Positions 7,401-16,644 of a stretch of DNA of 60,832 bases are shown here, piece by piece; the first letter of the stretch is position 1, and the number at the start of each line of letters is the position of its first letter. The notes under the pieces are model-generated. The model was not told the DNA's origin. It did no database searches and worked only from the letters and a program-made list of their open reading frames with translations. The stretch is from Candidatus Melainabacteria bacterium. GTDB lineage: Bacteria; Cyanobacteriota; Vampirovibrionia; Obscuribacterales; Obscuribacteraceae. The position numbers and the translations under genes were made by a program. The stretch spans positions 1 through 60,832 of the forward strand of contig PLZS01000039.1 in assembly GCA_003153555.1 (NCBI GenBank). The letters are read 5' to 3'.

Positions 7401-8898
7401 GTCGAAAATGAGTGGTCACGTCGACGCAAATTCATTGACGTCTGTGATGTATTGGACCATGGTTTTTGGTAATCAGTCAGCTCAAAACCAAGAGGCTCAA
7501 GCGAAGATTGCGTTGCCACCGGGTGCCACAGTATCTCGCGTTACACTCTGGATCAACGGCATTCCACAAGAGGCAGCTTTTAATTCAACCGAAAGAGTCA
7601 CTGAGGCTTATGAATGGATAACCAAACGCAATAGAGATCCTTTGCTAATTACTGAAACTGCCCCTGGCGTCATTAACATGCAAGCTTTTCCTGTTCCGAA
7701 ATTTGGTGAAATGAAAGTCCGCATTGGTATCACCGCAGCACTCAATGCCAAATCAAAACGTGATTTTAGTTTTACAGCACCACACATAATTTCGTCTAAT
7801 TTTGGTCTGAGCGACGCTGCAACCGACGTTAAGTTGGAAAGTAATGCGCCCATTACGTCAAACGGTGAGGATTCAAACTCGACAGTAAAAAATGCAACGT
7901 ACGTCTACACTGCACAGTTGGCACCAGGCAATTCTAAGACTTATCAGTTTACCGCTCATAGAAAAACTGACTTCACGGGATTTTCTGCAAGAGCCACACA
8001 TTCAAAAGAAGACATGGTGATCTCGGAAAGATTGCAGAACTTCACCGATGATGTGCGCAAACTTGCAGTCGTTATCGACGGCTCTAACGCAATCGGTAGC
8101 AAGCGCCAAGAGATTGTGCGCGCTCTGGGTGCCATTCCTAAATCGGTTCAGACAAAAGTCATGGTGGCGGATCATCGCGATGCTGTTGAGACGTTCTCGG
8201 TAACCGAAGCGATCAATCGTCTGAACAATATGGAATATGGAGTGCGTGAAAAGGTGCCGAACACACATTCCACTTTCACTAGTTACGACTTTCCTGTAGC
8301 TAGCCGGTTGTCTACGATCTGGGCTGCTGACGAAGCTCGCAAATGCGCAGGGCTTGGTGATTCGGAGACAGCTGTGCTTTTGGGCACTGCTTACCGTGTC
8401 GTTACTCCTGTAACTGGAGCGGTGGTTTTGGAAATGCAAAGTGATTACCAGTATCAGAATCTGCATCGTAATTTTTACAGTGTAGTTTCCGCTAAAGCTC
8501 ACGCAGCTCCGGGCACCGTTGACGGTAGTAGTACGGTTGACGCACGACAAATGTCGCCTGTATCGATGGATGACGCGTTGGATGACTGGCCAGGGGAGGT
8601 GTCTAAGGGTTCGGCTGCACCTATGGCCAGAGCTTCCCGAGATGCGCGCGCCCCCCTTCTTCAAGGAGCTACAAACGGAACTGTAGGACCCCAGGGTCAG
8701 GACGCCTTGGCGATCGAAATCCTGGGAATCTTGTACGGAGGCTTCTGTCTGATTAGCGGCTTCTTTATGAAGAACACCGAACAGCAAATCATAAACAAGC
8801 TAATTCTTGGCTCAACCGCTGTGATGATTGGACTTGCTACACCGGGACTGATCAATTGGCTGGTAGCCACAGCCAGGGAACTGAATCTCTTTAGCTAG
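7378..8898 (+). CDS. VIT-domain membrane protein (MSEP-CTERM-like), possibly N-terminally truncated
   Basis: The N-terminal 110 residues form a VIT (vault/inter-alpha-trypsin) domain: FGNQSAQNQEAQAKIALPPGA, then the typical RNRDPLLI. A von Willebrand A-like segment follows (KLAVVIDGSNAIG near residue 228), but its metal site DxSxS is degenerate. The motif YRVVTPVTGAVVLEMQ near residue 340 is characteristic of MSEP-CTERM/VIT proteins, which are usually much longer. Two membrane segments close the protein (about residues 447-463 and 473-497) instead of a sorting tag. The GTG start has almost no ribosome binding site and overlaps a 41-codon ORF, so initiation is uncertain. Function is unknown; a surface or inner-membrane role is likely. 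Confidence 0.75.
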   Translation: MIGLSLAESKMSGHVDANSLTSVMYWTMVFGNQSAQNQEAQAKIALPPGATVSRVTLWINGIPQEAAFNSTERVTEAYEWITKRNRDPLLITETAPGVINMQAFPVPKFGEMKVRIGITAALNAKSKRDFSFTAPHIISSNFGLSDAATDVKLESNAPITSNGEDSNSTVKNATYVYTAQLAPGNSKTYQFTAHRKTDFTGFSARATHSKEDMVISERLQNFTDDVRKLAVVIDGSNAIGSKRQEIVRALGAIPKSVQTKVMVADHRDAVETFSVTEAINRLNNMEYGVREKVPNTHSTFTSYDFPVASRLSTIWAADEARKCAGLGDSETAVLLGTAYRVVTPVTGAVVLEMQSDYQYQNLHRNFYSVVSAKAHAAPGTVDGSSTVDARQMSPVSMDDALDDWPGEVSKGSAAPMARASRDARAPLLQGATNGTVGPQGQDALAIEILGILYGGFCLISGFFMKNTEQQIINKLILGSTAVMIGLATPGLINWLVATARELNLFS

Positions 8899-8915
8899 AG
8901 AGCTCGGAGTAATAT

Positions 8916-8954
8916 GATGACGCGGAGGCAAACGTCTTCGCGTCATCTGCTTTT
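8916..8954. terminator. Hairpin terminator between convergent genes
   Basis: Arms GATGACGCG (8916-8924) and CGCGTCATC (8939-8947) pair perfectly over 9 bp and are followed by TGCTTTTC. It ends the VIT-gene transcript and borders the stop codon of the convergent YihY-type gene. Confidence 0.65.
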
Positions 8955-9874
8955 CATTCATCGTTCAGGTTGATTTCTTCTGTGTGCATCTCTTCAAGCA
9001 CTTTGTTGGTGGCCGCTGCGCCTAGTACCACTGCGCTAGTCAACCAGAACCAGAGCAGTAGCACCATTACGCCACCGAGTGATCCATAGACTCGGTCATA
9101 CGCTCCAAAATTTTGCACGTACGTCCTGAAGCCCAATGAAATGGCGATGAAAATCGCCGCACCAAAAAGGCTTCCAGGCGTGATCCAAAACATTCGTTGC
9201 TTTGATGGTGGACCAATTTGGAAAGTAAGCGCGAAACTGACAAGTGTTGCGATGAATGCCGCAAGAAGGTGTAAAAACGAAAGTAAAAAGGAGGCGAAAC
9301 CCTCTAGTCCAAGTCTGCTTATCACTTGTGGCCAAGCTACGATTGAGCCTAAGCATCCCAGAATGAATACAGATTGGATCAACGTCATTACCATAGCCAA
9401 CATCCTGCGTCGCCAATAGCGGCGTTTCTCTTTAACTCCGTAAATGTGGTTTAGGGCGTCCATTACTGCCATGAATAAAGTGGATGCCACCCACAAAGAA
9501 ATAATCGATCCAATCGATAAAACCGTTACAGGATGAGCTGCACGCATGCGCTGAATTTGCATTTGTACTATGTAATAAGCATCTTCTGGAAACACGTTGC
9601 GAAGACTGTTTTGCAGCTCATTGATTGTTTGATGCTCCACCCAGCGCAGTTCAGGTGGCAAGAAAGCAGAAAGGTGATAGAGCTGCACCGATATCGCTAA
9701 AAGCACCGCAATCAGAGGCACAAAGGCGAGCATCGCGTAAAAGGCTATGGCAGCACAACGCGTCAATATTTCGTGCTCGATAAATTCTTCAAAAACTGCA
9801 TGGGCAATTTTGCTGAGTCCATTGCCTCTGAAGCCTAAATTGCTGACCAACCGAGTTGGCAGAGGAAGGAGCAT
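8954..9874 (-). CDS. YihY/UPF0761 family inner membrane protein
   Basis: The 306-residue protein has about six predicted membrane segments and the family signatures TRCAAIAFYAMLAFVPLI near residue 38, a STLFMAVMDALNHIYGV block near 130 and YGSLGGVMVLLLWFWLTS near 265. The family was once thought to be RNase BN (rbn), which is no longer accepted; the current view is a membrane protein of unknown function with a transporter-like fold. The start lies 9 bases after the stop of the hydrolase gene at 9884, so the two are co-transcribed. Confidence 0.9.
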   Translation of the reverse strand: MLLPLPTRLVSNLGFRGNGLSKIAHAVFEEFIEHEILTRCAAIAFYAMLAFVPLIAVLLAISVQLYHLSAFLPPELRWVEHQTINELQNSLRNVFPEDAYYIVQMQIQRMRAAHPVTVLSIGSIISLWVASTLFMAVMDALNHIYGVKEKRRYWRRRMLAMVMTLIQSVFILGCLGSIVAWPQVISRLGLEGFASFLLSFLHLLAAFIATLVSFALTFQIGPPSKQRMFWITPGSLFGAAIFIAISLGFRTYVQNFGAYDRVYGSLGGVMVLLLWFWLTSAVVLGAAATNKVLEEMHTEEINLNDE

Positions 9875-9883
9875 TTTGCCTGT

Positions 9884-10846
9884 TTATAAATGTGAGAGAC
9901 TTGAAACCACAAATTGACTCTGTCTGCTATCGAGCCAATTATCGACAACTTCAGACACGTTCGCATCAACCTTTTGATGCTCGATCAGAAGATGGCCTTT
10001 GTTCGGTAGCACATTAAGGCTCTTATCTTTAGTCTTCAGGCGTGCCACCAATTTAGGCAAGGCACTCGCCTTGACCACTCGATCCTTCTCGCCTGCCATG
10101 ATCAGTACTGGCATCGTATCTGGTATCGCTTCAATTTCGTCGATTGCTATTTTGTTGGTCTTTGTCGCCTTGATCAATTCGACCACGCTCATGCTTCTGC
10201 AAATATTGTGATCTGCCATACAAGACGCAGTCAGCGCTTTGTCATTAGATAAATAGGGTTCGATGTATGGTTCCAAATTGAAGGGTTTGTTCGGATGAGA
10301 TAAACCTTTCCAAAAATCAACCGCCCAACGTGCCTTAGGGTGGACGCAAGTTTTCACACAAGGCGCACTGACGATTGTCGCTTGAACCAGTTCAGGGTGC
10401 TCTGCAGTCACCTGTAGAGCCAAATTCGCACCCAAGCTCTCCCCGAGACAAATTGCTTTCTCTCCTTGGGATGTGCTGTTCAGGTAAGTCAGGAGTCTGA
10501 CAATATCGTTCGTGCTTTGCGTAAAGTGAATTTTGTCGTCTCCACCAAATTTTTTACTTTCTTGCTTCCATCTGCCGAAACCGCGCATGTCTGCCGCGTA
10601 GACACGGTAACCCTTTTGTGCCAGGTGTTTAGCAAAGTCGTCATAGGCTGCGGCATAGAAGGTCAGACCGTGTATGGCGACGATCGTTCCCTTAGTTGGA
10701 ACTGATGGATCGGTCCACTCATATACTGGTAAATTGAGTTTATCTGCCACTTCGTTATCGAGGTTGCAGGTCGGGTTGGCAAGTGCCGGCGATACCGCGG
10801 CGGTAAGTGTTGCCAACAAGTAGCCTAGCTTTCTTCGAAAGCGCAT
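9884..10846 (-). CDS. Exported alpha/beta hydrolase (lysophospholipase-like)
   Basis: A signal peptide (basic start, hydrophobic run, probable cleavage after ALA near residue 23) precedes a 295-residue alpha/beta-hydrolase domain. The oxyanion region is AIHGLTFYAAAYDDFA near residue 58; the nucleophile sits in GESLGANLA (Ser near residue 139); the acid is Asp in AGEKDRVV near 251; the catalytic His is in NKGHLLIE near 286. This layout is that of monoglyceride lipase/lysophospholipase-type hydrolases. The substrate is unknown. It is the first gene of a two-gene operon with the YihY-type membrane protein, suggesting an envelope lipid role. Confidence 0.87.
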   Translation of the reverse strand: MRFRRKLGYLLATLTAAVSPALANPTCNLDNEVADKLNLPVYEWTDPSVPTKGTIVAIHGLTFYAAAYDDFAKHLAQKGYRVYAADMRGFGRWKQESKKFGGDDKIHFTQSTNDIVRLLTYLNSTSQGEKAICLGESLGANLALQVTAEHPELVQATIVSAPCVKTCVHPKARWAVDFWKGLSHPNKPFNLEPYIEPYLSNDKALTASCMADHNICRSMSVVELIKATKTNKIAIDEIEAIPDTMPVLIMAGEKDRVVKASALPKLVARLKTKDKSLNVLPNKGHLLIEHQKVDANVSEVVDNWLDSRQSQFVVSSLSHL

Positions 10847-11060
10847 AACGGATTTCCCTCTCTTGATCTTAGGTCACGACCCCAAATTCATTGGTGGAAG
10901 GACTTTACGAACAATATTGTGCCAGTTGACTTATAAGAACTTCGGAAGGTTCCTATTGCTCACTTCACAACGTGTAGTTTAAAGTACTACAAGCCACTGC
11001 TCATTAGATATATGCCAACAACCGGCAACAAATAATTCCAGCTCAACAATAGGATATCAG

Positions 11061-12134
11061 GTGTCATTCCCCTTAAAAACCCGAATCTTTGTCACTGGTG
11101 CAACGGGGTTAGTGGGCACCTATCTGGTTGAACAGCTTCTCTTGGCAGGCTGCGACGTGGTCGGATTGGTCAGGCAGTCTGGACAAATTGGCCGCTTATT
11201 GGAGTTGCAGGCGAGGTTTTCTAATCTACAAATAATCACTGCTGAATTAACTGAAAAAAATAAAATCGAGGGGGCCATGGCTGGCTCATCAGTTGTCATA
11301 CATACCGCTGCGTCGATTGCGCCGCTGTCTACTCTCGAGGAATTGAGCGTCGTCAATGTTGAAGGCACAAGATCAATAGCGAGGGCTGCCATCGCCGCTG
11401 GTGTTCAGCAGCTGATTCACATAAGTAGTTTGTCTGTGATCATGGGTGAATCACACATCTACGATGCGTCCGAAACCGCGCCCTATATGCAATCTCGCGA
11501 GGCCTACGCTAATTCAAAAATCGCCGCAGAACAGCTTGTTTTGCATAGAGATATTTTTTCTCGGATTAAGGTGACGGTACTGCGGCCCGGTTTTATTTAC
11601 GGTCCGAACGAAAGAGCCTGGATGCCCAGGGTAATCGGGCTTCTAAAAGCCCGCCGAGCTATGTTGGTGGGGCTCGGCGACAAAGATACAAACGTCATCT
11701 ATGTTGGCAATCTCTGCAAGGCAATACAATCTGCAATTTTGCGTGAAACTGCTTACGGGCAAATTTACAATCTCACAGACGGTCAAAAGATTTCCAAGCG
11801 TCAACTGTTCGATACTATCGCCGACGGGCTTGGATTGCCCAGAGTTAGTATCTATATCCCGCAATGGGCAGCTCATTTTTTGGTTGATGGTGCTTGTATC
11901 ATTGCCCCCCTTTCGCCAGCACCTATAAAAAATTTCCTCTGTCAATATTCCAGACCGGCATTGCGCCTTGCTGCCTATAATCAGGGATTCAACATTAGTA
12001 AGGCGGAACGTGAACTGGAGTATATTGACCGCATTCCGTTCGAAGAAGGTATGGCGCGAACTTGTGCTTCTTGGAATTTGGAACGTGCACCACTGATGAC
12101 AAAGATCAAGAATCAAGTGGTCGCTGAAACGTAG
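11061..12134 (+). CDS. NAD-dependent epimerase/dehydratase (extended SDR)
   Basis: The 357-residue product opens with the dinucleotide-binding motif TGATGLVGTYLVEQL (residues 12-26). HTAASIAPL near 82 and the active-site YANSKIAAEQ near 154 follow, with LRPGFIYGP near 175, all typical of extended short-chain dehydrogenases of the 3-beta-hydroxysteroid dehydrogenase or nucleoside-diphosphate-sugar epimerase type. It probably acts on a sugar-nucleotide or isoprenoid substrate that cannot be named from sequence. The start is GTG, with AGGA 8 bases upstream. It converges with the TPR gene, the two stops being 9 bases apart. Confidence 0.88.
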   Translation: MSFPLKTRIFVTGATGLVGTYLVEQLLLAGCDVVGLVRQSGQIGRLLELQARFSNLQIITAELTEKNKIEGAMAGSSVVIHTAASIAPLSTLEELSVVNVEGTRSIARAAIAAGVQQLIHISSLSVIMGESHIYDASETAPYMQSREAYANSKIAAEQLVLHRDIFSRIKVTVLRPGFIYGPNERAWMPRVIGLLKARRAMLVGLGDKDTNVIYVGNLCKAIQSAILRETAYGQIYNLTDGQKISKRQLFDTIADGLGLPRVSIYIPQWAAHFLVDGACIIAPLSPAPIKNFLCQYSRPALRLAAYNQGFNISKAERELEYIDRIPFEEGMARTCASWNLERAPLMTKIKNQVVAET

Positions 12135-12143
12135 ATATCGCCG

Positions 12144-13442
12144 CTAATCTGAGACTTCTTCGCCATGCATCGCTCTCCACCAGCCAGAGCGATTCCATCT
12201 GCCTTCAGCTTTTCCAACCTTCAATTCGACTTGCCGTTGAGCCATTTGGCGTGCTTTTCCATGGCTATCACGAACCGCCAAAGTATCCGGGTGTGTATGT
12301 CCAAATAATTTTTCATTGATCGAAAGGGCTTGTTGATACAGCAGAGCTGCTTCAACGTACTTGCCCTGTCTTTCGCAAACCAAAGCTAAATTATTGGCAG
12401 CCAGGGCTATGTCAGCGTGTTCGGGACCAAGAACGCTTTCAGAAATTTGCAGAATTTGCTTGCATAGAGGTTCGGCCTTCTCGAACTTTCCGCGCTTCCA
12501 ATAAACTTCGGCCAGATTTTCTAAAGTTGCGCTCAGTCTCGGATCGTCAAAGCGAAAAGCCTTTGTCTCATCCAGAGCCGCTAACCATAATGCCTGGGCG
12601 GAAAACAGATTACCTTCAGCGACAGCTGCCAGACCGGCAGTTTTGTATTTATCCCAGTCAGAGCCGTGCTTCGTTCCTATCTCTAAAACCAGAGCTTCCA
12701 TCACTTGAGCTTCTTCGAGGCGATTTATCTTCCGCAGTACACGTGCGTACCACTCGGCGACATCGCCGACGTTGGGGTGAAATCTGCCCAGGGCGGCCTC
12801 ACGAATACTGATTGCGCGCTGCAGGAGGGGTTCAGCTATCTCGTATTGACCCATTACATAGTACAGTCTGGCGATATTTTTCAGATCGGTCGTAATACTG
12901 AGGTGACTGGTGCCATAGACAGTCTCCCGAACTCGTAGAGCCTCCAGCAGAAGCGGCTCCATTTCGTCCAGCATTTTATGGCGGCAATAGACGTCTGCCA
13001 GTTTCGTCAACGCGTCCGCGAGCGCACCAGTCTGGTTACTTGGCTGCTGGCGCAACTGTTCCACTTGTATCTTTGCCGCTGTGATTGCTTCGTCCGAGAC
13101 CGCGTTTTTCTCCGGCGGGATGGGCTCCAGAGGAGTGGTGAACGTAGGAATGCGATCGGAGCTGACTTTTAGATTAACAGGATCGTCGGTAAAGTCGGGT
13201 GACCTCTTAGCCGCCACTTTTTGCAGGTGAATCCGGATTTGGTCAGCGGCCGGCTGGTCTGCGTATCCTTCAATCAACAGCGCTCGTCTGTAGAGCGGCT
13301 CGGCTTTGTCCAGCTCATTTTGTTCTAGATGAACGTTGGCTATGCGCACAAGAACCTTAGCAACCTGGGTGCTGTTGGGTCCGTGCATCCCCTCTTGCAA
13401 CTTAAGGAGCTTTTCGAGATCACTTAGGTGTTCGGTTCTCAA
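12144..13442 (-). CDS. TPR protein, kinesin-light-chain-like repeats
   Basis: The 432-residue cytoplasmic protein consists of TPR units of about 42 residues in the kinesin-light-chain style, with recurrent A-x-x-Y-x-R/Q-A-L-x-I-x-E, LGPEHADIALAANNLALV and YVEAALLYQQALSINEKLFG elements. Two clusters (about residues 1-60 and 125-415) are separated by a Pro/Lys-rich stretch. It is presumably a scaffold. The start is uncertain: an in-frame stop lies just before the TTG at 13442, which has no clear ribosome binding site, so a slightly shorter product beginning at an internal codon is possible. No signal peptide is seen. Confidence 0.85.
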   Translation of the reverse strand: MRTEHLSDLEKLLKLQEGMHGPNSTQVAKVLVRIANVHLEQNELDKAEPLYRRALLIEGYADQPAADQIRIHLQKVAAKRSPDFTDDPVNLKVSSDRIPTFTTPLEPIPPEKNAVSDEAITAAKIQVEQLRQQPSNQTGALADALTKLADVYCRHKMLDEMEPLLLEALRVRETVYGTSHLSITTDLKNIARLYYVMGQYEIAEPLLQRAISIREAALGRFHPNVGDVAEWYARVLRKINRLEEAQVMEALVLEIGTKHGSDWDKYKTAGLAAVAEGNLFSAQALWLAALDETKAFRFDDPRLSATLENLAEVYWKRGKFEKAEPLCKQILQISESVLGPEHADIALAANNLALVCERQGKYVEAALLYQQALSINEKLFGHTHPDTLAVRDSHGKARQMAQRQVELKVGKAEGRWNRSGWWRAMHGEEVSD

Positions 13443-13575
13443 ATTTTAACTGCCAAATAGTAAGCCTATATTCTTTATATCATGGGTTATAGGCACTACA
13501 AGGGTTGTTAACGAGCAATTCGCCTTAACTCCTAAAATTGCTTCTTTCTTCTGCACCATATCTGGTGGCTGGCAG

Positions 13576-13752
13576 TTAGTAATTTCGCTTCTTCGCGACA
13601 ATTACAAGTTGATATTTGCCGGGATTCTGAATCACTTCTGTAGTGACAATTTCCCAGCCAGACTGTTGGAGATCGTTCAATAGCTTCTCTGCGTCATTGC
13701 TAGAGCTGGCGCCCCCAGTATTGATGTCACCAACCACGACTTTCCATAGCAT
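13576..13752 (-). CDS. Small DUF4177-like protein
   Basis: The 58-residue product starts at an ATG with GAGGA 9 bases upstream; the longer frame to 13806 would read through a perfect palindrome and is unlikely. The pattern WKVVV, then AEKLLNDLQQSGWEIV, then LVIVAKKR matches the beta-alpha-beta layout of DUF4177-type small proteins. Function is unknown. A 29-base palindrome sits 29 bases upstream of the start. Confidence 0.65.
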   Translation of the reverse strand: MLWKVVVGDINTGGASSSNDAEKLLNDLQQSGWEIVTTEVIQNPGKYQLVIVAKKRNY

Positions 13753-13780
13753 AATCCGATTCCTCGACTGGTCCTTATGG

Positions 13781-13809
13781 AGATTGAATGAATCGAATTC
13801 ATTCAATCT
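13781..13809. promoter_or_regulatory. Perfect 29-base palindrome upstream of the DUF4177-like gene
   Basis: AGATTGAATGAAT (13781-13793) and its exact complement (13797-13809) are separated by CGA. The position, 29-57 bases before the start of the minus-strand gene at 13752, suits an operator for a dimeric repressor or an mRNA leader hairpin. It is A+T-rich and the loop is only 3 bases. Confidence 0.6.
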
Positions 13810-13995
13810 TTCACGTCACTATCTTACGTGAATCGAGAAGTCAAGATTAAATCCGAGATTTAAGACTTGGCGGCATCCGCCTGTGGGCTTTTCCGGTTGT
13901 TGCCGATTTCAATTACGTAATTCCCCCAATGTACAGGAACAGCGCCGGGATTTATTCTTATAGTGCGCAACGATTTCATTGAAGTGAGTGAACGA

Positions 13996-14013
13996 AAAGC
14001 CCCTGCGGGGTTT
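13996..14013. terminator. Short G+C-rich hairpin upstream of the S53 gene
   Basis: AAAAGCCCC and GGGGTTT surround TGC, forming a compact hairpin with an A run on one side and a T run on the other. It resembles an intrinsic terminator and lies in the 250-base spacer that otherwise shows no convincing gene. Confidence 0.4.
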
Positions 14014-14057
14014 GGCTGTTTTCCTGCGCCGTTAGATACAAGAACAAGGAAGGTCAA

Positions 14058-16490
14058 ATGCCTGGCGATAACCCAAATGACGCGAGCCCTGTAGTTCAAA
14101 ATGACGCAGCAAGACAAGCTTTAGTTCACCAGGCGTTCAATCCGGATAACATCGCTGCTCCATCGAGCACGCTTGCAAGATATGTGGACGTTACCGGCAA
14201 AGGGCTAGAACACTTACCTGAGGGCTTGCTCAAGTCTGTCGAGGACAATGTCACACATCCGTGGGAACTGGCCAAAATGATCGGTACTTCGGCTGCTATG
14301 GGTGCCGTGCTCAAAACGGTATTGCCGAAAGGTGGACCAGCCGGGTTGATTGCTGGTGTCGCAATCGGCGGCTATTTCTTATACGAGTCCGCTAAACCAA
14401 TCGGTGACGCTTATTCCAAGGCTGGAACTGCTAAGACTATGGGTGACCTGAACGCCGCCGGAGTTGAACTGGGCGATGCAGGCGGTTCAATCCTGGTCAA
14501 TTCTGCTGTCAGCATGGGCGGTTATAGACTCGGTGCCGGTGTGGCTAACAAATTTCTGTTGACCGAGCGGATGGATGGCTTTGCTGAAGCCAAGAATAAT
14601 TTTTGGAACAATATGAACGACAAGATTTCGTCGGTCAAAATACCTGGTCTCACTTCTGCTGCCGGCCTTGCCGCAGAAAGTACACCAGCCGGGCAATTAG
14701 GCGCCAAGAGTCTCGGTATTGCTGCTAACTTCACTTTAGAAGGTGATAGAGCTCGTCTTCTTTATACAGATCGTGCCGCTCCCGCTGGTAATTTAGTGGG
14801 CGATCTCAGTCCTGCCGAAAACATTAGCGTGACCGTATTAGCGAAGACTAAGGGCACTCCTTTCCTCATGGAACGGTACCTAGACCGCATCTCCAATGGT
14901 GCCACGCCATTGACAGACGCACAAATTGAAGCAAAATTCGGCACCGATTCAGTCTCTTCGGATGTTATCCACAAATTTGCTGCCGACCACGGACTTACTG
15001 TCGCTGATCAAACCAAAGCTTCGGGACGAATTATCCTCGAGGGATCGCCAGAGCAAATGCAAAGTGCGTTTGGGGCTAATCTGCAGCAATTCGAACAAAA
15101 TGGCGTTAATTTCCGCGGCAGAACTGGAACGTTGTCGGTTCCTTCCGAAGTGGCGCCGCACATCAAAGGCGTCTTGGGATTAGATAACAGACCGCAGTTC
15201 CACACAAATTTCGTCAAGCTTTCCGATTTGCCACCTGAAGTGCAAACAGATTTCCAATCATTTCTTGCCAATGATGCTGCTAAACCACAAGCTGCTGGCG
15301 CCAGAGCCCTTAGTGCACAGGAAGTGTTCAAGGCATACAACGCTGATCCTAGATTTGATGGAGAGGGCATGACCACAGGCTTCCTTTCTCTTGGTGGCAC
15401 CATGCCTGAAGGCTGGAGTGATTATTTGACCTCCAAAGGAATTGATCCAAAAACATTCAAGATAATCAATATCGCTAAGGAAGCACCGACTCCAGATCCA
15501 AAAGGAGCAAACGGTGAGAACGCTCTAGACGGTGTTATCCATAAAGAAGCATTGCCCAAGGCCACCACTGTTATGGTTCAGGCTCCAAACGATGATACTG
15601 GTATGCCTAACGGTATCGACCGCATCACATTCCCTAAAGCTGGTGAAAATCAAATCACTCATGCCAGCATAAGCTGGGGCATGTATGAACCGGGCTGGAC
15701 GGATCAGGCGTTAGCTGCGATGGACGATGCTGGTAAGAGAGCCGCTCTTAAGGGAATCACGATTACAGTTGCATCAGGCGATAATGGCGCTGGAGACGGA
15801 TGGAAAGGCAAGAAAGCAGTCGTTGATCAACCTGCTGGCTTGAAGTACTTCACCGGTGTTGGTGGCACGCAATTGATCTTGAATGCAGACGGAACTTGGG
15901 GCTCAGAAAAGACATGGTTTGGTAATGGCGCCACTGGTGGTGGCAGATCGTTGAAGACGCCAGTGCCTGATTATCAAGAAGGTGTGGCCATGCCTGACAA
16001 TTTGAATAATCCAGGTTTCAAGGGTAAGGGCGTTCCCGATATCGCCGCCAACGGCGATCCTAGAAGTGGATGGCTTACATTCACTGATGATGGTGTTGAA
16101 GCGATTGGTGGCACAAGTGCTTCCGCGCCTGCAGATGCTGTAGCTGCCGCGATGATCAGTAAAGCTACAGGCAAACCAACAGGTTTCTGGAATCCAACTC
16201 TATACAGATTGGGCAAGTCAAATCCTGAAGTCTATCACGACATCATCGTCGGCAATAACACCGCTGAAGGTGTCAAAGGATACAATGCCGGACCTGGTTG
16301 GGATGCAACCACAGGATGGGGATCGATCAACATCGGCAAGATGATCGACGTTCTCAACAAAGAGAATTCGCAACACTTTATTGCTCGCGGAACCAAATCA
16401 GCTATCAGTATGATTGGAAATAATCACACTCAAGTTCCTTTTTGGGCAATCCCCTATCAATCAACTGCCACTAGCGATCAACAACGTTAA
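14058..16490 (+). CDS. S53 family serine-carboxyl peptidase (sedolisin/kumamolisin-like)
   Basis: The 810-residue protein has three parts. Residues 1-230 are an unusual N-terminal region without a cleavable signal peptide, containing glycine-rich hydrophobic stretches (about 73-110 and 140-165). Residues 255-385 are a pro-kumamolisin activation domain. The catalytic domain follows: Glu487 and Asp491 in GENALDG, the oxyanion Asp575 in ASGDNGAGDG, and the nucleophile Ser687 in GGTSASAP. A C-terminal calcium-site block (YHDIIVGNN ... GWDATTGWG) is also present. All catalytic residues are conserved, so it should be active at acidic pH. S53 enzymes are normally secreted; the export route here is unclear. 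AGGAAGG precedes the ATG. Confidence 0.93.
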   Translation: MPGDNPNDASPVVQNDAARQALVHQAFNPDNIAAPSSTLARYVDVTGKGLEHLPEGLLKSVEDNVTHPWELAKMIGTSAAMGAVLKTVLPKGGPAGLIAGVAIGGYFLYESAKPIGDAYSKAGTAKTMGDLNAAGVELGDAGGSILVNSAVSMGGYRLGAGVANKFLLTERMDGFAEAKNNFWNNMNDKISSVKIPGLTSAAGLAAESTPAGQLGAKSLGIAANFTLEGDRARLLYTDRAAPAGNLVGDLSPAENISVTVLAKTKGTPFLMERYLDRISNGATPLTDAQIEAKFGTDSVSSDVIHKFAADHGLTVADQTKASGRIILEGSPEQMQSAFGANLQQFEQNGVNFRGRTGTLSVPSEVAPHIKGVLGLDNRPQFHTNFVKLSDLPPEVQTDFQSFLANDAAKPQAAGARALSAQEVFKAYNADPRFDGEGMTTGFLSLGGTMPEGWSDYLTSKGIDPKTFKIINIAKEAPTPDPKGANGENALDGVIHKEALPKATTVMVQAPNDDTGMPNGIDRITFPKAGENQITHASISWGMYEPGWTDQALAAMDDAGKRAALKGITITVASGDNGAGDGWKGKKAVVDQPAGLKYFTGVGGTQLILNADGTWGSEKTWFGNGATGGGRSLKTPVPDYQEGVAMPDNLNNPGFKGKGVPDIAANGDPRSGWLTFTDDGVEAIGGTSASAPADAVAAAMISKATGKPTGFWNPTLYRLGKSNPEVYHDIIVGNNTAEGVKGYNAGPGWDATTGWGSINIGKMIDVLNKENSQHFIARGTKSAISMIGNNHTQVPFWAIPYQSTATSDQQR

Positions 16491-16528
16491 GAAGAGCTTT
16501 ATCCGCTCGAAGTCGATTCGTCTCACAT

Positions 16529-16554
16529 ATGGAGCGCACCTTGGATGCTCATAA
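16529..16554 (+). repeat. REP-like palindromic repeat copy
   Basis: This copy begins ATGGAGCGCACC and ends GATGCTCATAA. It shares its head with the copies at 2640 and 24747 and its GCTCATAA tail with the copy at 2640. The central palindrome is degenerate. Confidence 0.55.
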
Positions 16555-16644
16555 AGTCGCCAGCATCTTCTTGCGCCCATACTCCTTCTCTGTGCAATAC
16601 AATTCTGGAGTAGCGCTAGTCGGCCGTTCACAGGACTTTTCAGC

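Noticed and set aside
13860..14117. 85-codon minus-strand ORF upstream of the S53 protease gene
   Set aside because: It overlaps the ribosome binding site and first codons of the protease gene, runs through a hairpin, and its internal ATG at 13979 lacks a ribosome binding site.
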